From positions 12,071,001 to 12,135,000 of the forward strand of contig NC_134028.1 in NCBI RefSeq assembly GCF_964204645.1: 64,000 nt of DNA. Direction: 5' to 3'. Shown here in pieces: positions 44,474 through 57,173 of the stretch. Source of the DNA: Tubulanus polymorphus. Lineage: Eukaryota > Nemertea > Palaeonemertea > Tubulaniformes > Tubulanidae. The notes beneath the pieces were generated by a model, which did no database searches, was not told the origin of the DNA, and saw nothing but the letters and a program-made list of their open reading frames with translations. A program made the position numbers and the translations under genes. Numbering within the stretch: the stretch's first letter is position 1; the number at the start of each line of letters is the position of its first letter.

Positions 44474-44765
44474 TAATTGATCAAAGCATTTTCAAAATTT
44501 CCCGCAAAAAGTTCAAAAATGGGTAAAAAGTGCTGATTTTGGTGGCGAACAACAATGGCTGCCAGTCGGCTATCTTAAGTCTGACAGGGCCAATTTTTGG
44601 GCTGAAGATGTGTCTAGGGTAGATACATATGTAACCCAAAACATTACATTGAAGCATCTTCAAAACTTCCCAAAATAAATGGATTCCGTCTACGGACGGA
44701 CGGACGACGGACGAGAAGTGAACGCAATAGCCTGCTGGGAGTAAAGTCCCACGTGGGCTAAAAAG
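44474..44765 (+). repeat. Dispersed repeat copy (also 58556-58832)
   Basis: From AATTGATCAAAGCATTTTCA through TCTGACAGGGCCAATTTTTG and GAAGATGTGTCTAGGGTAGA to a final hairpin (AGCCTGCTGGGAGTAAAGTC / CCACGTGGGCTAAAA). A GGACGGACGGAC stretch is present here and missing in the other copy. A diverged minus-strand piece is at 57174-57255. Confidence 0.8.
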
Positions 44766-44769
44766 AATT

Positions 44770-45440
44770 TTTTGGGGAATAAAAATCATAACTTTTAGCC
44801 AAAAAAAAACTTACTTTCTTTTGATCAAAATATTAATAGTTTGGGCCTGAACTAGAGCTGCTTCATGAATAAGAAGCCATATTGGTTACTCCGACTCCAC
44901 AGTTGTGCCAACTACTGCTGAAAACGGTCTTAAGGAGCACTCCTAACTATGGAGCGCTCTGATGTGACACGCGCGATTGGGGCGATTAAAGCGAGTTACC
45001 CTGATGTCAGGAATGAAGAGAATGGAAGAAAAAGTCGGAATTCTGTCTATGGGGGGAAGATTTTCATCCCTTTTGCCAGGTTTTGGTAGGCTATTTGACG
45101 CTGTTTTGTTTAGAATGCCGCGAACGCTGTACAGCGAGTGTAGTGCACATGTGTTGATAGTGTTTACAATAAGAATGAGGAGCGTGCGCAGTGCAAACAT
45201 ATGGCTAAATTCTCAAACATGCAATTGTTTATCGGCACTTATAAGCGGATAAGTTTTTTTTTAAATTATCAAATAAAGATTTTCAATATAGAATTTGCTG
45301 AGGTACAGTAATAGTACATTATTAGCAAATTCATACGTATAGAAAGACATACTAGAAATATAGGCTACAAACAAATATTAACAAAACTCAAAATATAATC
45401 TAAGGTAATGATAGAGATAATAGTGATATTACGTATAAAT
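44770..45440. other. KATNIP intron and LINE 3' flank
   Basis: I recognise no coding features. The part from about 45260 to 45500 is very AT-rich and is probably the 3' untranslated part of the minus-strand LINE that follows. Confidence 0.4.
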
Positions 45441-45502
45441 AATAAAACCAATACATATAATAATAATGAGTACAAAGTACAGCTAATGAATAAACACGAA
45501 AA

Positions 45503-47330
45503 CTAAAATAGGTATGGGTAATTACAGCAGGTAAAATTTGCTGTAAGCGTTAATATTTCTATATTAGTTACCAGATTAAGGTCAGGACTACCAAAAAGTA
45601 AAATGTTGCATTTCTCAATTATGCTTTTATCATTGTAATTAGGAAAGATATAGTTTAAGTCGCAGAGTAGGGTTTCGAATTTTTCACGGTGGGGTGGATA
45701 CTGGCACTTTAAAAGGAAATGAACAGTGCCCGGCCTTTTATTACAGTGTGAACAATTTGGATTTAAGATATTTCTGAAATTGTGATTAAATAAATGCGAT
45801 TTAAGTAAAAGATCCGCTCGTGGTCTATCAAATGCAATTTCTTTATTTCGATTTAGGTTGGGGATATGTACAATGGATATGATAGCCACGTTGGACAGGC
45901 GATTGTATACTTTAGATTTAAACAGGGAGAAAGTTTGAATATTTCTAATATCAGGGCCAGTATTGTGCCATGAGTTTGAAGACTGACGAATCTTTAACTT
46001 TATGTGAGATATTAGCATGAAAAGGATTTGGATTTCTGAGATTACGCTTTATTACAGTAATATAACGGCTAAACAAAGACGAAACATGTATGGGAACCAA
46101 GCCCATCAAACACTTATACATGAATACTTTCTGACATTCTAAACGCCAAAATGACAATGGTTTCCAATTTAAAATGTTAAGAACCTTTTCTCTATTGGTA
46201 CCCATAATACCTCCAGAAACAATAAGGGCAGCCTGGTAATGGAGACGTTCAAGTTTATTCAAATTAGTCTGATTTGCGCTGTCTTACTGGATATCACAAT
46301 ACTCGAAATGGGGGAAAATAAAGGAATTATAAATCGTATTTAGATGTCTAGTTTTAATTTTGTATTTAAGTGACTTAAGAGGATTCAATAATTTTCCGAG
46401 ATAAATTCAATATGCTTATGAAATCTTAAGTTACTGTCAAGAATAAAGCCAAGATACTTGTGATGTTGGATAATAGGAATTTGGGTACCGTTTAAAAATA
46501 AAGGATCATAATTTCTAATGCCACTTTTACTAAATGTAAGGTCATAACTCTTGCTAGGTTTAAACTCAAGTCCCCAGGAAAAAGCCCATGCGTTTATTCT
46601 TTCTAAATCTTCTTGAATGGCTCCATTACCAGGGTAAGGGTTATTTGGGTCAATACTATGGTACAGGGACGTATCGTCAGCATAGAGGAACACCGTATCT
46701 TTTAAATTATCAGGCAAGTCATTTATGTACAATAAATATAACAGGGGACCTAAAATTGAACCCTGAGGCACTGAACTACTTATGTAAAAATGACCATCTG
46801 CCTTAACTTTAATTTTTTGATTTACAAAGCTCGTCTACAGTTTTGAAACACTTCCCCTTATGCCATTTGCTTCCCATTTATGCAACAATAGCTTATGAGC
46901 GACGCTGTCAAATGCAGAGCTAATGTCCAAGAAAACAGCATGTACGTCATGGTTCATTCGGAATTCATTGTGAATATGTGTAGTAATTGCTACAGTTGAT
47001 CGCATGTACGGTGCCCTGTTAAAAAACCCGATTGCATGTGATATATTAAGTCATGCCGCTTAAGGTGTGGAAAAATAGAATCTTAAATGACACGTTCAAA
47101 TAATTTGGATAGGGTATTTAAAAGGGTTATGGGACGATAGTTTTCACGGTCATTTTTGACACCTATAAACATGAGACACAATTCCTAGTTTCCAAAATTC
47201 TGGAAAGGTATCATTTTCAAATAATTTATTAAATAGGCTGGAAATTTATGGTGAGACCTGGTGTGCTGAGATTTTTAGCATTGTATTTGTAATGGCATCT
47301 GGACCACATGCCTTGTTTAAAGAAAGTTGA
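45503..47330 (-). pseudogene. Decayed LINE reverse transcriptase (Jockey/CR1-like)
   Basis: Minus strand, 5' to 3': broken frames near 47170-46850 with the NDRENYRPITLLNTLSKLFE and VFLDISSAFDSVAHK blocks. A clean frame at 46771-46385 follows with VPQGSILGPLLYLLYINDLP just at its start and the catalytic LYADDTSL box (46684-46673). Then 46262-45951 (NILNWKPLSFWRLECQKVFM) and 46018-45503 carry the C-terminal part, including CSHCNKRPGTVHFLLKC. Endonuclease and ORF1 are not visible upstream. Stops and frame changes make it non-functional. Same orientation as KATNIP, inside its presumed intron. Confidence 0.85.
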
Positions 47331-48062
47331 TTAATCATTTTAAATATAGCATCAAGGAAGGTATAATTATTAATGACATTATAAGGACAACGACAAGGGA
47401 AAAAGGTAAATTATCCCGGTATCCATTTTTAAATTTTGTCACAGTTTTCCCAAGTAATAGGTTGGCTTTGTCTTGGCTTTGTCAAAACTTGAAACACATT
47501 CTTTATCTGATTCATTATCAATTAAGGTTGGAATACCAGAAGTAAATTTGTATCCCAGTAATTTCTTTATAATTCTCTAGTAACATCACTATTTGAACTT
47601 GAGTTATTTTCAAGCCCATTAATTAAGTTATTTTCGTAATTCTGATTGGCTTTTTAAAACAGAAATTTTTTAGTTCAGATTTTTGCGAAAACGCTTATAT
47701 AAATTTTAACAAGGGCCCTTTTCAAAATTCAGCTTCATAGGGGTTGGAGAATGGATAATGCTCTAATGAATGATTTGTATGAATATATGCTCAGTTGCAC
47801 AGTCAGAGCCTTTGCTCTGGAAACCATGTCATTTAAAGTCGCTCCATTTGTATAGTAATAGGCTCAGCCTACAAATTTATAAAATAAAGAGAATCACAAA
47901 TCAATAAAATAAAGTCTGACATAAGCAAGAAATTCATCAAAATTATTGATATTCTTATGCAAAAAATGATATTGAGATACAACATATCTTTAGATCATTG
48001 GATATTAAAAAATTAATGCACATATTCTTTTAAAATTGAAATCAAAAAGCGAACAAAGTCTA
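47331..48062. other. KATNIP intron, nothing seen
   Basis: AT-rich. The first part may be further LINE sequence too decayed to read. Confidence 0.4.
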
Positions 48063-48065
48063 AAA

Positions 48066-49234
48066 AATAGCTGCAAGCAGCGATCACGGGTTTCTGCTTT
48101 TTCGGATAGAATGTCGTACAGGGATGTGAGCAACGATTTCACCCAAAATCAGTGCGTAATATTCCACTTTTTCGATGGAGTGCCACCTAGGTGTCAGCTC
48201 ACAACATGGATATGTTGACCCACATGTGCTACTACGCGCATTTGCTACCACGCGCAAAGCACTAATGTGCCAAGTTTTGGGAAATTTACATTGAGAATAA
48301 CGAAGCTATGGTGTTTTTACCATTCCCTAGTGATAGTTTAAGCGCATTCTGTTATTATTAGTTCTGACAAATAGTCGACTAAATAGCAAAACCGAATTTG
48401 GCCCATGGCACAAATTAGGCCTAGGGTTAACTATGCAGGAGGGAAGACCTAGTATGGAAGAGGAGTGACAAGTCAGTCTGACTAGTCAAGCAATCAGATG
48501 GGGACTAAAATTCACATATGAAATTGACGTCCGATAACCATTATAAAAACATAATCACGAATGGTACCATCACTTGCTGGCCTGCAATCATTCTTTATCT
48601 GTGCAGTGGGTAGGTATTTTCAACTGACTTTGTTCTTTTATGACATCACCAATGCCGCTGCATCATGATGTCATGTACAAGGGACCTCCAATTTGTAATG
48701 TATGTGATGTATAAACTGACTTTAGACCATTTAATATCAACGACAACAAGTTATCACTGATGCTGACATTTTCTGACGCTAAACTAGTATGACCCGCCGT
48801 TTCATCGGAACAATTCAATTCAATTAAGAAAAGTACATTTTTAACCTGTGAATGGTCGAATCCCAGTTATTCAGTTAGCTGTGATTTGGATATTCTCGGA
48901 GCCTTCCTTCTTCATTTATTTATGAAATGACGTCACCAACTTTCAGATTCACGCCAGTACGCGCGCTATGATTGATGATATTGCTATTTCCACCGGTGTT
49001 ATCTTTAAGTAATTTGAAGTTTAAAATAGGAAGCACAGTACATCCATAGAATCTACGCGCAGAAAGAGTCTGTTATATCATTATCAGAGTTTAACATTTC
49101 ATTTCAAAGTTGTTAGTAAAGTCGAATCTGATAGAAGATGCTTTTTATGTGACGAAACTCAGTGGAAAATATGTTAAAATAATAATCAGCGGGAATGCAA
49201 TAGGGTTTCTGCCGAGGCAGCACAAACCCTAATT
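48066..49234 (+). mobile_element. Candidate Helentron/HINE-like element, about 1.2 kb
   Basis: It starts AATAGCTGCAAGCAGCGATC, ACGGGTTTCTGC. It then has GTGCCACCTAGGTGTCAGCT and CAAGTTTTGGG blocks like those at 8446 and 54630. It ends AATAATCAGCGGGAATGCAA with the hairpin 49202-49231 (AGGGTTTCTGCC ... ACAAACCCT) and AATTA. Interior about 1.1 kb, no protein. Confidence 0.5.
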
Positions 49235-49245
49235 AATGAATATTA

Positions 49246-49857
49246 ATTAGGGTTGAATGAATGCACAGATTTTACATATTAAATACAGAGTTCAGATAAA
49301 GCATATTTCTAGGTATGACAATTAAAATCCAAAAGTTTTCAAGTTAGTTTGCTGTAATTCATAACATCAAAGCAACAATTCAATGAATAGTTTGATACAC
49401 TTGTTTCTTATAAACATTGAATCAATTTACCCTTCTGGCATTATTTCCTCTACCATTTTTACACCCCTGGCATTTTTACATCTGGTATTTTTACTTCTGG
49501 AATTAATACCTTTGGCATTTTAACCTCTGGCATTATTACCGCGTACCGAATTTGGAATCAGTCAATAGCAAATTGTCAAAATGAGTCAACTTCCGTCTGG
49601 CAAAAATGTGCATGAATTCTGCATAAATGTGAGAGTAGTGCAGCAAAAGACAGCTCATCTTACAATAATGCAAGATGGCATTGAAAGAGTTAACCCGATA
49701 AATAATGAATATTTTAAGAACCAACATGATTGTTTGTCATGTGCGTCGGGGTGTACGGTTTCACACGCACAAACCCCTGAAGACTCTATAGCTGCAAGAA
49801 TTTTCAGCATATTTTAATGATATAACCTTTTAATGTATTTCAGAAAATTCAACTTAC
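49246..49857. other. KATNIP intron, short ATTTTTAC/CTGGCATT tandem
   Basis: Near 49430-49545 a short motif (TCTGGCATT, TTTTTACATCTGGTATTT, CTTCTGGAATTAATACC) recurs about seven times in degenerate form. Otherwise nothing. Confidence 0.5.
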
Positions 49858-49945
49858 TTATCAGCCCAATTATCTTCAGAAATTGATTCATCATTCATAT
49901 TTTTGGAGACTGATGACTTACTCAAATATTCGTCCATAACATCAC
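49858..49945 (-). CDS. Probable KATNIP upstream exon
   Basis: 88 bp between acceptor CTAATTTTTAAG and donor GTAAGT. The frame reads DVMDEYLSKSSVSKNMND, then ESISEDNWAD: acidic, serine-rich, with no domain. It takes one base from the exon 51890-52027 (which ends phase 1) and leaves two, exactly what exon 30177-30318 needs. Phase continuity on both sides plus shared strand is the evidence. I cannot match this stretch to a known KATNIP segment, which is poorly conserved in this region. Another exon might intervene in the 19.5-kb intron. Confidence 0.55.
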
Positions 49946-50283
49946 CTTAAAAATTAGAAACAAGAAACGAAATTCTTAATATGGACTTCCCTAAATTTAC
50001 ATTGTATGTTTATGTTTATGTTTAATCAGCATCAAAATTAAACATTGGTAGTCTAAATTAGAGATTATAAGCAGAGAAAATGAAAAATAGTGAAAACTAT
50101 TGGATTGACTTCAAATGATGGGAGAAGACTGACTTTCTACAGACAATTAGATTGAAAATAAGGACGCGGGAAAATATCAAGAAAAAGACGTCTTCTTTCG
50201 AATTATGAATGGAAACTCATAAACCTATCTTCGGCATGAAGTTTTTGGCAGAATTTCAGAGAATCTGTGCTCCAAGTAATCAA

Positions 50284-50690
50284 ATAAATTGCCCATGGGC
50301 AAAGTGTGGTTTACCTCGAAAGCTAGAGGTTGTTTGGAGGAAGGGCATTGCTTGAAGAATCTTTTTAATTCGTGACTTCAAAGTTCTAGAAGTTTATATT
50401 GTATTTATCTTTCTCTTTCTTAAAGAATTATTTTGTAGTCAAATAAGACCAAAGGTAAACATTTTTTTATGGTCAACGTCCAAAATTTCGTAGGGTACAG
50501 GCAGGTGCGGCAGGAAAACTATTTCATATTTTCAAAAAAGTATTTTTCACAACATGAAAAAATATTCAAATAAAATTCATATGATGTCACATATCAGAGG
50601 GTGGCTGAATATTGAGTCTTGGGAATGAAACCTCTTCCTATGTATGGCCGCGGAAGCTATAACACCGGGGTGTAGTATAAGATCGCAGTT
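50284..50690 (+). repeat. Dispersed repeat copy (as at 21098 and 58240)
   Basis: From AATTGCCCATGGGCAAAGTG through AATTCGTGACTTCAAAGTTC and CATATGATGTCACATATCAG to GTATGGCCGCGGAAGCTA. This is a single unit here, while at 21.3 kb the second half is tandemly repeated. Confidence 0.8.
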
Positions 50691-51285
50691 TTAGATGCGG
50701 TAATAATTTATGGTCAAGGTATGGTTGACTTGTTTCTTAACTTTAACGATATATGGCGAATTCATCGCACAACACCAGTTAGTTTAATGCATTTACTACT
50801 AACACAAACTATCATCAGTCGTTCAATGAAGTGTGTTAGTGACGTCATCTATTGAAATGGGGTATGAACAAGCATGAATGGGCATATTTTATGCAAAATA
50901 ACCCCTCTGCACTAGTGATTGAGATGATAGAGATGATTGAGATGAACAAAATAAAACAAATTTGATGATGATATCTCGTTTAGTTTTTGTTTTATGAATA
51001 TCTGAATAATACGGAAATCCTGGCAAAGCGCAGCATTTCCTGAAAAAAGGCCTGGCAGGCAAAGAGTTAATTCAAAGATGAGAACGCCGACCGATAAAAT
51101 CCGCGGGTTTTTTTTTTTTTAGTTGCACAGGCGAACCAGCTGATGGCTCAGCACTCGGGGGGGTTTGGGGAAAATTTTAGAAATTAAAAGCTTTTTCCGA
51201 GCACTTAGAGCAATCTTGAACCCATGAACCACATCTCATGCATTACGGGTCGAGTCCTGAATTATACATACATATACATTACTAC
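50691..51285. other. KATNIP intron, nothing seen
   Basis: A poly-T run at 51108-51120 is followed by GGGGGGGTTTGGGGAAAATT (about 51158), which may be another GGGGCC-type repeat end. No gene. Confidence 0.4.
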
Positions 51286-51289
51286 TGTT

Positions 51290-51581
51290 GCCGCACGTGC
51301 GTGTCTGCAACCGATCAATAAAATACATACACACTCATCGTAGTAGATACAAAATCAGAGTGGCAATCGATATGCATTGAAATGCGATACTTTTACGCGA
51401 CGATATGTAAAACAGGCACTGAACGCTTTAATAGTTCACCTGATTACCGATCGCGCCAGACCAATTGAATGAGATCATCACCCCCCCCCCCCATACTTTT
51501 ACATCAATTTTGGACTATTTGGAAAATTGATATTATTCAATACCGAAATCCGCGGGAAACCGCGGGGAATTCTCATCCCTG
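51290..51581. mobile_element. Non-autonomous hAT-like copy (14285 family)
   Basis: Co-linear with 14285-14572, and it keeps a right end, GAATTCTCATCCCTG (to 51581), i.e. CAGGGATGAGAATTC read inward. This resembles the CAGGGATGAAAA ends of the hAT at 33104-38514. A GCGGGAAACCGCGGGG dyad lies just inside. The left end was not located. Confidence 0.6.
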
Positions 51582-51889
51582 TTATTGCAAATGGTGTAGT
51601 TCTGTCATCATTTCACTTTTTCGATTCAATATATAGGAATCAAAGGATCATTCAATGGGAACATATTAAAGATGGGAAGACATGTGCGATAAGATTTGGA
51701 TGTAAATAGGGAATTCTGTTGATTGGACAATAAACCCTAACATTATGAGAAAAAACAACAATAGGGTTTTAGCACAATTACCAGAATTGGTAAAGCAAAG
51801 CAATCACTAAGTACGATCTATGGTAGCAACTCAAAACTGTAACTATATTTGATGATTTCAATTCTATCTCACAAGAAAATATAACACAC
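51582..51889. other. KATNIP intron, nothing seen
   Basis: A diverged AATAAACCCTAACATT / CAATAGGGTTTTAGC pair near 51731-51775 may be a relic of the hairpin-end family. Confidence 0.35.
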
Positions 51890-52027
51890 CTTCCATGTCG
51901 ACAGAAATTCTACCACGTTGATGTTTATCAAATTCATGTAATGATGTCCATGATTCCTCTAGGTTTATTTCAGCACGATCGAACATGGAAGTCGGTGTCC
52001 AAGTCTCTCCTGTCTCATCTTCTGTAC
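51890..52027 (-). CDS. Probable KATNIP upstream exon
   Basis: 138 bp (multiple of three, phase 1 at both ends), between acceptor ATATTCTTAAG and donor GTGTGT. The frame reads TEDETGETWTPTSMFDRAEI, then LEESWTSLHEFDKHQRGR and ISVDME. It joins the next exon in phase. The composition is that of real coding sequence, and the ESW.SL..F block looks conserved, but I cannot place it with certainty in KATNIP. Strand and phase support membership. Confidence 0.6.
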
Positions 52028-53345
52028 CTTAAGAATATAATAAAGATAAAATAACTTCAGCATCAATGATCAAAATCCACAGTTCTCATTTCCCAATCAA
52101 CAGGTAGTTGTGGAGGATACTATGATTTCAACACCCGTAATTCAGTAGTAATAATGTTGAAAATCAGCCAAATAGATATATTCTGTACCTGAAGATAATG
52201 TTGATCAGAGATATCTTAGAAGGGATACTAGAAAACCTGCATATTTGCATAGTTGCAAGTTTACGATTGAAGATTTTAAGTGTGCCTTATTTGTTCCAGA
52301 TGAGTGCCAGGAGAGAATTAATGGGGCCTATACGCCTGGATGAAAGTGCCTGTGAAGAAGGTAGATGATAGAAAGGGCCTTCACCTGTGCCATAAGATAA
52401 ATGCAATAGGAATATTTCTATCTGTCCAACCATCACTGCTTATTTTTGATAATCTATTTTGTTGAATAATATTTTCAATAATAATATTTAATAAAGGTAT
52501 AAGTATTGTATTGCTGACTTATCCATGCAATGATCTAAGAAAAGACACATTATAATATCAGCTATTATCCCAAAACTGTGAATTCAAAGAGAGGTTTCTC
52601 CCCGCACAACAAACTCTTATCTAAATATATTTTATCTGGTATGAACATATCTGCTTCATAATCCTGTGTTTGAATCGTCACGAAACAAAACGTCAAGTGT
52701 TGCCAAGGGTACCAGGCATACAAACAAGCTATTTAAGGTTCATAGAGATCGACGCGTGACCACATTCGCTTGTAGATGAAAACATACATAGGCCTAATAG
52801 TTAAACGGGACTATGTATAAAGATACAAACAGCAGGAAAAAATAGAGATTTATTGATTGTGGGGTACATTGGTAATTTCTTTTCCTCTTTCCAGCCAAAA
52901 ATTTTTCATAAAATGTAAGTCCTCTCAACAGCCTACTAAGACTACTAACAGCCTATAAGCTAAATTTTCAATTCTGTCAGAAATATAACAGCGTCTGACC
53001 ATTTTGAATGTGCATATAGTAATTTCTTATGAATAAATCCCGCGTAATTGCCGGTCGCAGTGAATGGCATTGCAGTGAGTCACAAGCCGTCGCAAAGCCG
53101 ACCTACACCCGGCTTAAGTCATTAGGAATTAATGAAATACCAGTTTCATTTTTGATGAAATTACTCAAATGAAAAGTCTGGCCTATAAAGCTTGTCTGCT
53201 CAGACAAAATTTTCCAAAAAATCTTCATTTTTGCCAATAAAATTGATAATTGTGATTGATTGTTGCAAGTCATAAACCAGTTAATCACTAATTAACATGC
53301 ATTTTAATAAATCTGATTCCTCCTTTCCAGTGAACTTAGCTTTAA
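52028..53345. other. No gene supported
   Basis: This would be upstream KATNIP intron. A plus-strand exon-like 61-bp segment at 52300-52360 was considered and rejected. No repeats recognised. Confidence 0.4.
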
Positions 53346-54535
53346 CCTAGTAAAGGCTACTAGCCTATGTAGGCCTATGTATATGCGTAGGCCTAACATC
53401 CCGACAGATTGGTCGTAGGCCTATGGAATAACCCTCCTAAATATCGAAAATTTTGTTTTGAAGTTTAATCCAATGAGTCCGTTAATAAACGCAACAATTA
53501 TACTGTGTTTGTTTGAGACTGTAAAGCTCAGTACCGGTAGGCCTAAAGCCTTAAGGCCGCGTAACACTCGATAAACACTTTAAGCGACACAGCGAACGAT
53601 CTCCTTTCCCCCACAGCGAACGCTTACTCCGAATGTCAAGTGTGAGTCCAGCATACGGATAGGAGTGTGTCATATCCTTGACTTTAGTAAATACCTTGTG
53701 CATTAGACAAAGTTCGGTATGTACTATAGGAAATATAGAGAATTGATAGATGGTTGAAGCCTGCGGCCGAATTAAGTAATATATTCTTTTATTTTGATAC
53801 CTCGTTGACACAACAGCTTTTCTCCGCTATATCTCTTTGATGTGGTTAGTTTAGGCCTACGACTCCACTGTACTCAAATGATTAATCTTAGTAAATACAC
53901 AGTTAATTTGGTAAAGAAAAAAGGTATTGTTAAACTAACTGCTCGAAGCCTATGGCCAAATCACAGGTAGTAATAAATTAATCTGTACTCGATTTGATTC
54001 TCATGATGAGGAGAAACCTTATAGAAAAACTCGCAGCTGATCCCCGGAACGACGATGTAGCGACACACGTCGATTAGTCGTTGTTTACGGCTCAACAGTG
54101 CTTAAAATCTTAAGTAGTAAATTTCATGTGTATCGGTAATATGATTTGATGAGGAAAATGGGCTATTGTTAAAACTAGTTTTTAAAAACTGCGGCTGAAT
54201 GTGCAATCTTTGGGTAATAAATTTGTTAATTTATGCTTGAATTGATAATCGACGTGACAAGAAACGTGCGGTAGATTTCGGAGACGACTTGGAAAAACAT
54301 GTCGGCTCTTTGAATGGGGCTCAATTTTCGATGTTTACGGCCCAATAGTGCTTTTGTAACGTTGATTCTTCAAAATACGCATTGAGCATTTGTAGATAGA
54401 AGTAAGCTGAATGATATCAGACAGATTGTATCGGCAACAGCGGTAATGTAAAAAAGCCTATGTACTTTTGACAAAAAAAGTGTGGAAAAAAAAATGAATA
54501 AATATAGCTGCAAAGCAGCGATAACGGGTTTCTGC
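53346..54535 (+). repeat. Dispersed 1.2-kb repeat (copy of 7256-8430)
   Basis: Same order of marks as the first copy: GGCTACTAGCCTATGTAGGC, ACATCCCGACAGATTGGTCG, AGCGACACAGCGAACGATCT, GATCCCCGGAACGACGATGT, TTTACGGCCCAATAGTGCTT, then the GCTGC motif at 54503. Small indels throughout. The match therefore includes both the flank and the start of the adjacent hairpin-family element. Confidence 0.85.
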
Positions 54536-56353
54536 CTTGCCGGGTTAAATACCGTACTAGGAAGGTTGCAAAAGATTTCACTGAAATCAGTTCATTACAT
54601 ACCACTATCTGTGAAGAAGCGCCACCTAGGGGTCAGCCTGTATCATGGGTCAGCCCATATCATGGATATGTTGACCCATGGCTCTTAAGTGCAAAGTAAT
54701 GATGTACCAAGTTTAGGGAAAATAACTTGGTGATACAGGTGAAAATAGGTGATACGGTGTTCTACCATTACCTCGTAGCAAAGTACATGTGTATTAATTT
54801 TCATAGAAATCCCTCCATCCGATAAGTAGATATCAATGAAAATGCATTTCCAACAATTTGTAGGTGGCGCTACTGGAGCACCATATGAGTTACCTACTTA
54901 AACCATACACCAATACAAGTGTCTTGTAAAGGGCTACTAACCACACATTTCAACCTCGATTCTATCACCAACGGTTAAGGACCTGGGAGCAAAAATCGTT
55001 GTTTTCACAGTCCCCTGGTGGCAGTTGTATGGACTAATCATGCAGGTTGGTATATTACACACATGTCTTTGTACTTATACCAAGTTTTGTGATTTTCATA
55101 ATAAACAGACCGCATTACATACGAAAAATGGATGCCGAAATCTATTTTTCCAAAATTTACGCCCCCTAGTGGTTTAAATAGGAACTAATCGCGTGAGGGG
55201 TTCGTTGCATGTAGTAACCAGGTACATGTGTATCAATTTTTATAGAAATCCATTGATACCCTTAGTCGATACAGATGAAAATGTGTTTTCCAGCGTCTTA
55301 TAGATGGCGCTACTGGAGAACCATATGAGTTACATAGTTAAACCATACATCAATACAAGCGTCTTGTCAAGGGCTACTGATCACTCATTGCAACCACGAT
55401 TCTATCTCCACCGGTAAAGGAGCTAGGAGCAAAAATCTCTTTGAAAAATTTGGGGTCCCATTTTCGAGCCCGTAGAGCCCAAACAGTTAATCGCAGATAG
55501 AGCGTGCCATTGACTTTTTAGCCTCCGGGCTGTCATGAACAACTTTCGTGCTCAGCCGAAGCTTAAAACGCAGACAAAAATTTTTCTCACACAGTAACTT
55601 TTTGATGTCAGAATTTTCAAAAGTAAAACGCCCCCTGGTGGGTGAACGGGATACCCAATCAAAGATCCCTTCGACTTACCTCAAGGTACCTGTGTTCTGT
55701 ACATCCCTCGAAAGTTTCAAGTAAATCCGTCAAGGAATATTGTAATGCTAGCAGGATATAGTCATCCAGGCTCTCAGGATAGCTGCATTCATTAGCTCTA
55801 TCCGGGGAAGTTACTGCAAGGATGCTATTGCTTGTATATGCGACAAACAAGGCTATAAAAATTCCTCAGTTGCGTTCACTCGAGACTGACCTCATTCACT
55901 GCGCCACATATATAGTAGCGGAGATAAAAAATAATAAAAAACTCCAGATCTAGTACACAGCTCTATCACTGCTTATAGGGACACTGACACAAACACACGT
56001 ACTGACCCGCTGTGGGAATGACAGGTAGGCAATACACATACATAGATGGATACTGTTTGAATCGGGCATAAATTTCTATGTTTAGAGGCTCACAGTGAGT
56101 AAACAGTGCATTTCTGATTAATATTATATACAGTATTTGTCATTGCAGCGTAGTACTTGCGATACAGATTGGTTTCACCGACAGTGAAAGTAAATTGCAG
56201 TTGTTTATATCCTTTCAGTAAGATCCAGTGTGAAAAAGAATATAATAATAATAATCAGCAGGAATACAATAGGGTTTCTGCGAAGGCAGCAGAAACCCTA
56301 ATAATAATCACACGAATCTCAATAGGGTTTTCTGTGAAGAAACAGAAAACCCT
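54503..56353 (+). mobile_element. Candidate Helentron/HINE-like element(s), about 1.85 kb
   Basis: Starts TATAGCTGCAAAGCAGCGAT. The interior has GCGCCACCTAGGGGTCAG and two related blocks of about 430 bp (54836-54985 and 55260-55420, sharing GCGCTACTGGAG and ACCATATGAGTTAC). Two hairpin ends lie in a row: 56271-56299 and 56324-56353, each followed by AATAAT or AATTA. Two ends suggest a nested or adjacent pair of insertions. No protein recognised. Confidence 0.5.
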
Positions 56354-57173
56354 AATTATTTGAATGTATTGAAGAAAATGCCAATACCGACTAGAATGGA
56401 GTGGCCGTCCATTTGATCGTGCAAACTCTACCCGACAAATGAAATAACGTAACCGATCTGGATTTCATTTTAACACACCCAGGCAATAGTGAAGAACGTA
56501 GTTGGAAAAACAGGAATTATCATCATTTGGATGCATTTCAAACAAATTTCACTTGGTTTACAGGTCGGCATCATTGACATAGGTGTAGAGTTAATCGTCC
56601 AACCCTATTGATGTATTTGGGTGCTGCATATCCACCCAAATAATCCTAGAAATACAACTCAATTTGTTTCACTTCCGGGTTTTTAATCCCGGACACTGTT
56701 AACAAGATTTCATGTGGTCCAACCCTTCCGGCCCGTTGAAAAGCATTTGTATAAGCTTAGCCTACTGCCACATCTACATATAGTAGACCTAGCTCCACAT
56801 AAAAGCCTATTTATCTAATTTTGTTTTACGTCTCATCGGATCCATCCCTCCTGAAGGGATTATAACCTGATTGATGGCATCGCTACACTTAGCCATGACC
56901 TAACCCCTGCCTGTTAAGATCCCTGGTGGCACTTGCATGAACTTGTCTGTCGCTCAAGCTCTCCATGCGAGTTTTTGGGCCTCGGATTTGGGCCATGTTC
57001 GCGTCGTTTCGCACACGTTTGATTTTATTGAATATGTTTGGCAATCCTATTAATCTGTTCTATGATCATTAATTCAAATCAAATAAAATTTTATTAGTCT
57101 TCTTAAAGTTTTCGATATGCTTTTATGTATGGTCTTAATAGTTAGTTATGTTTGTTTCTACAGCCAGATCGGA
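56354..57173. other. No gene seen
   Basis: Unremarkable sequence without a supportable exon or repeat. Confidence 0.4.

Larger units (their letters stand above)
13379..52027 (-). other. KATNIP: KATNIP gene span visible in the window
   Basis: KATNIP (KIAA0556) is a conserved ciliary basal-body protein that interacts with katanin and microtubules; that is known of the family. Three exons (30177-30318, 29033-29227, 13379-13516) are strong matches to its first DUF4457-type repeat. Two upstream exons (51890-52027, 49858-49945) join it by strand, splice sites and phase only. Introns measure about 2.1, 19.5, 0.95 and 15.5 kb if no exon was missed. The start codon and promoter were not found, and neither were the exons after FGD. 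Most transposons listed between 13.5 and 52 kb are therefore intronic. Confidence 0.7.

Noticed and set aside
52300-52360. Plus-strand exon reading MSARRELMGPIRLDESACEE
   Set aside because: It has plausible AG and GT borders, but it is short and isolated, on the strand opposite KATNIP, with no recognised homology; such segments arise by chance.
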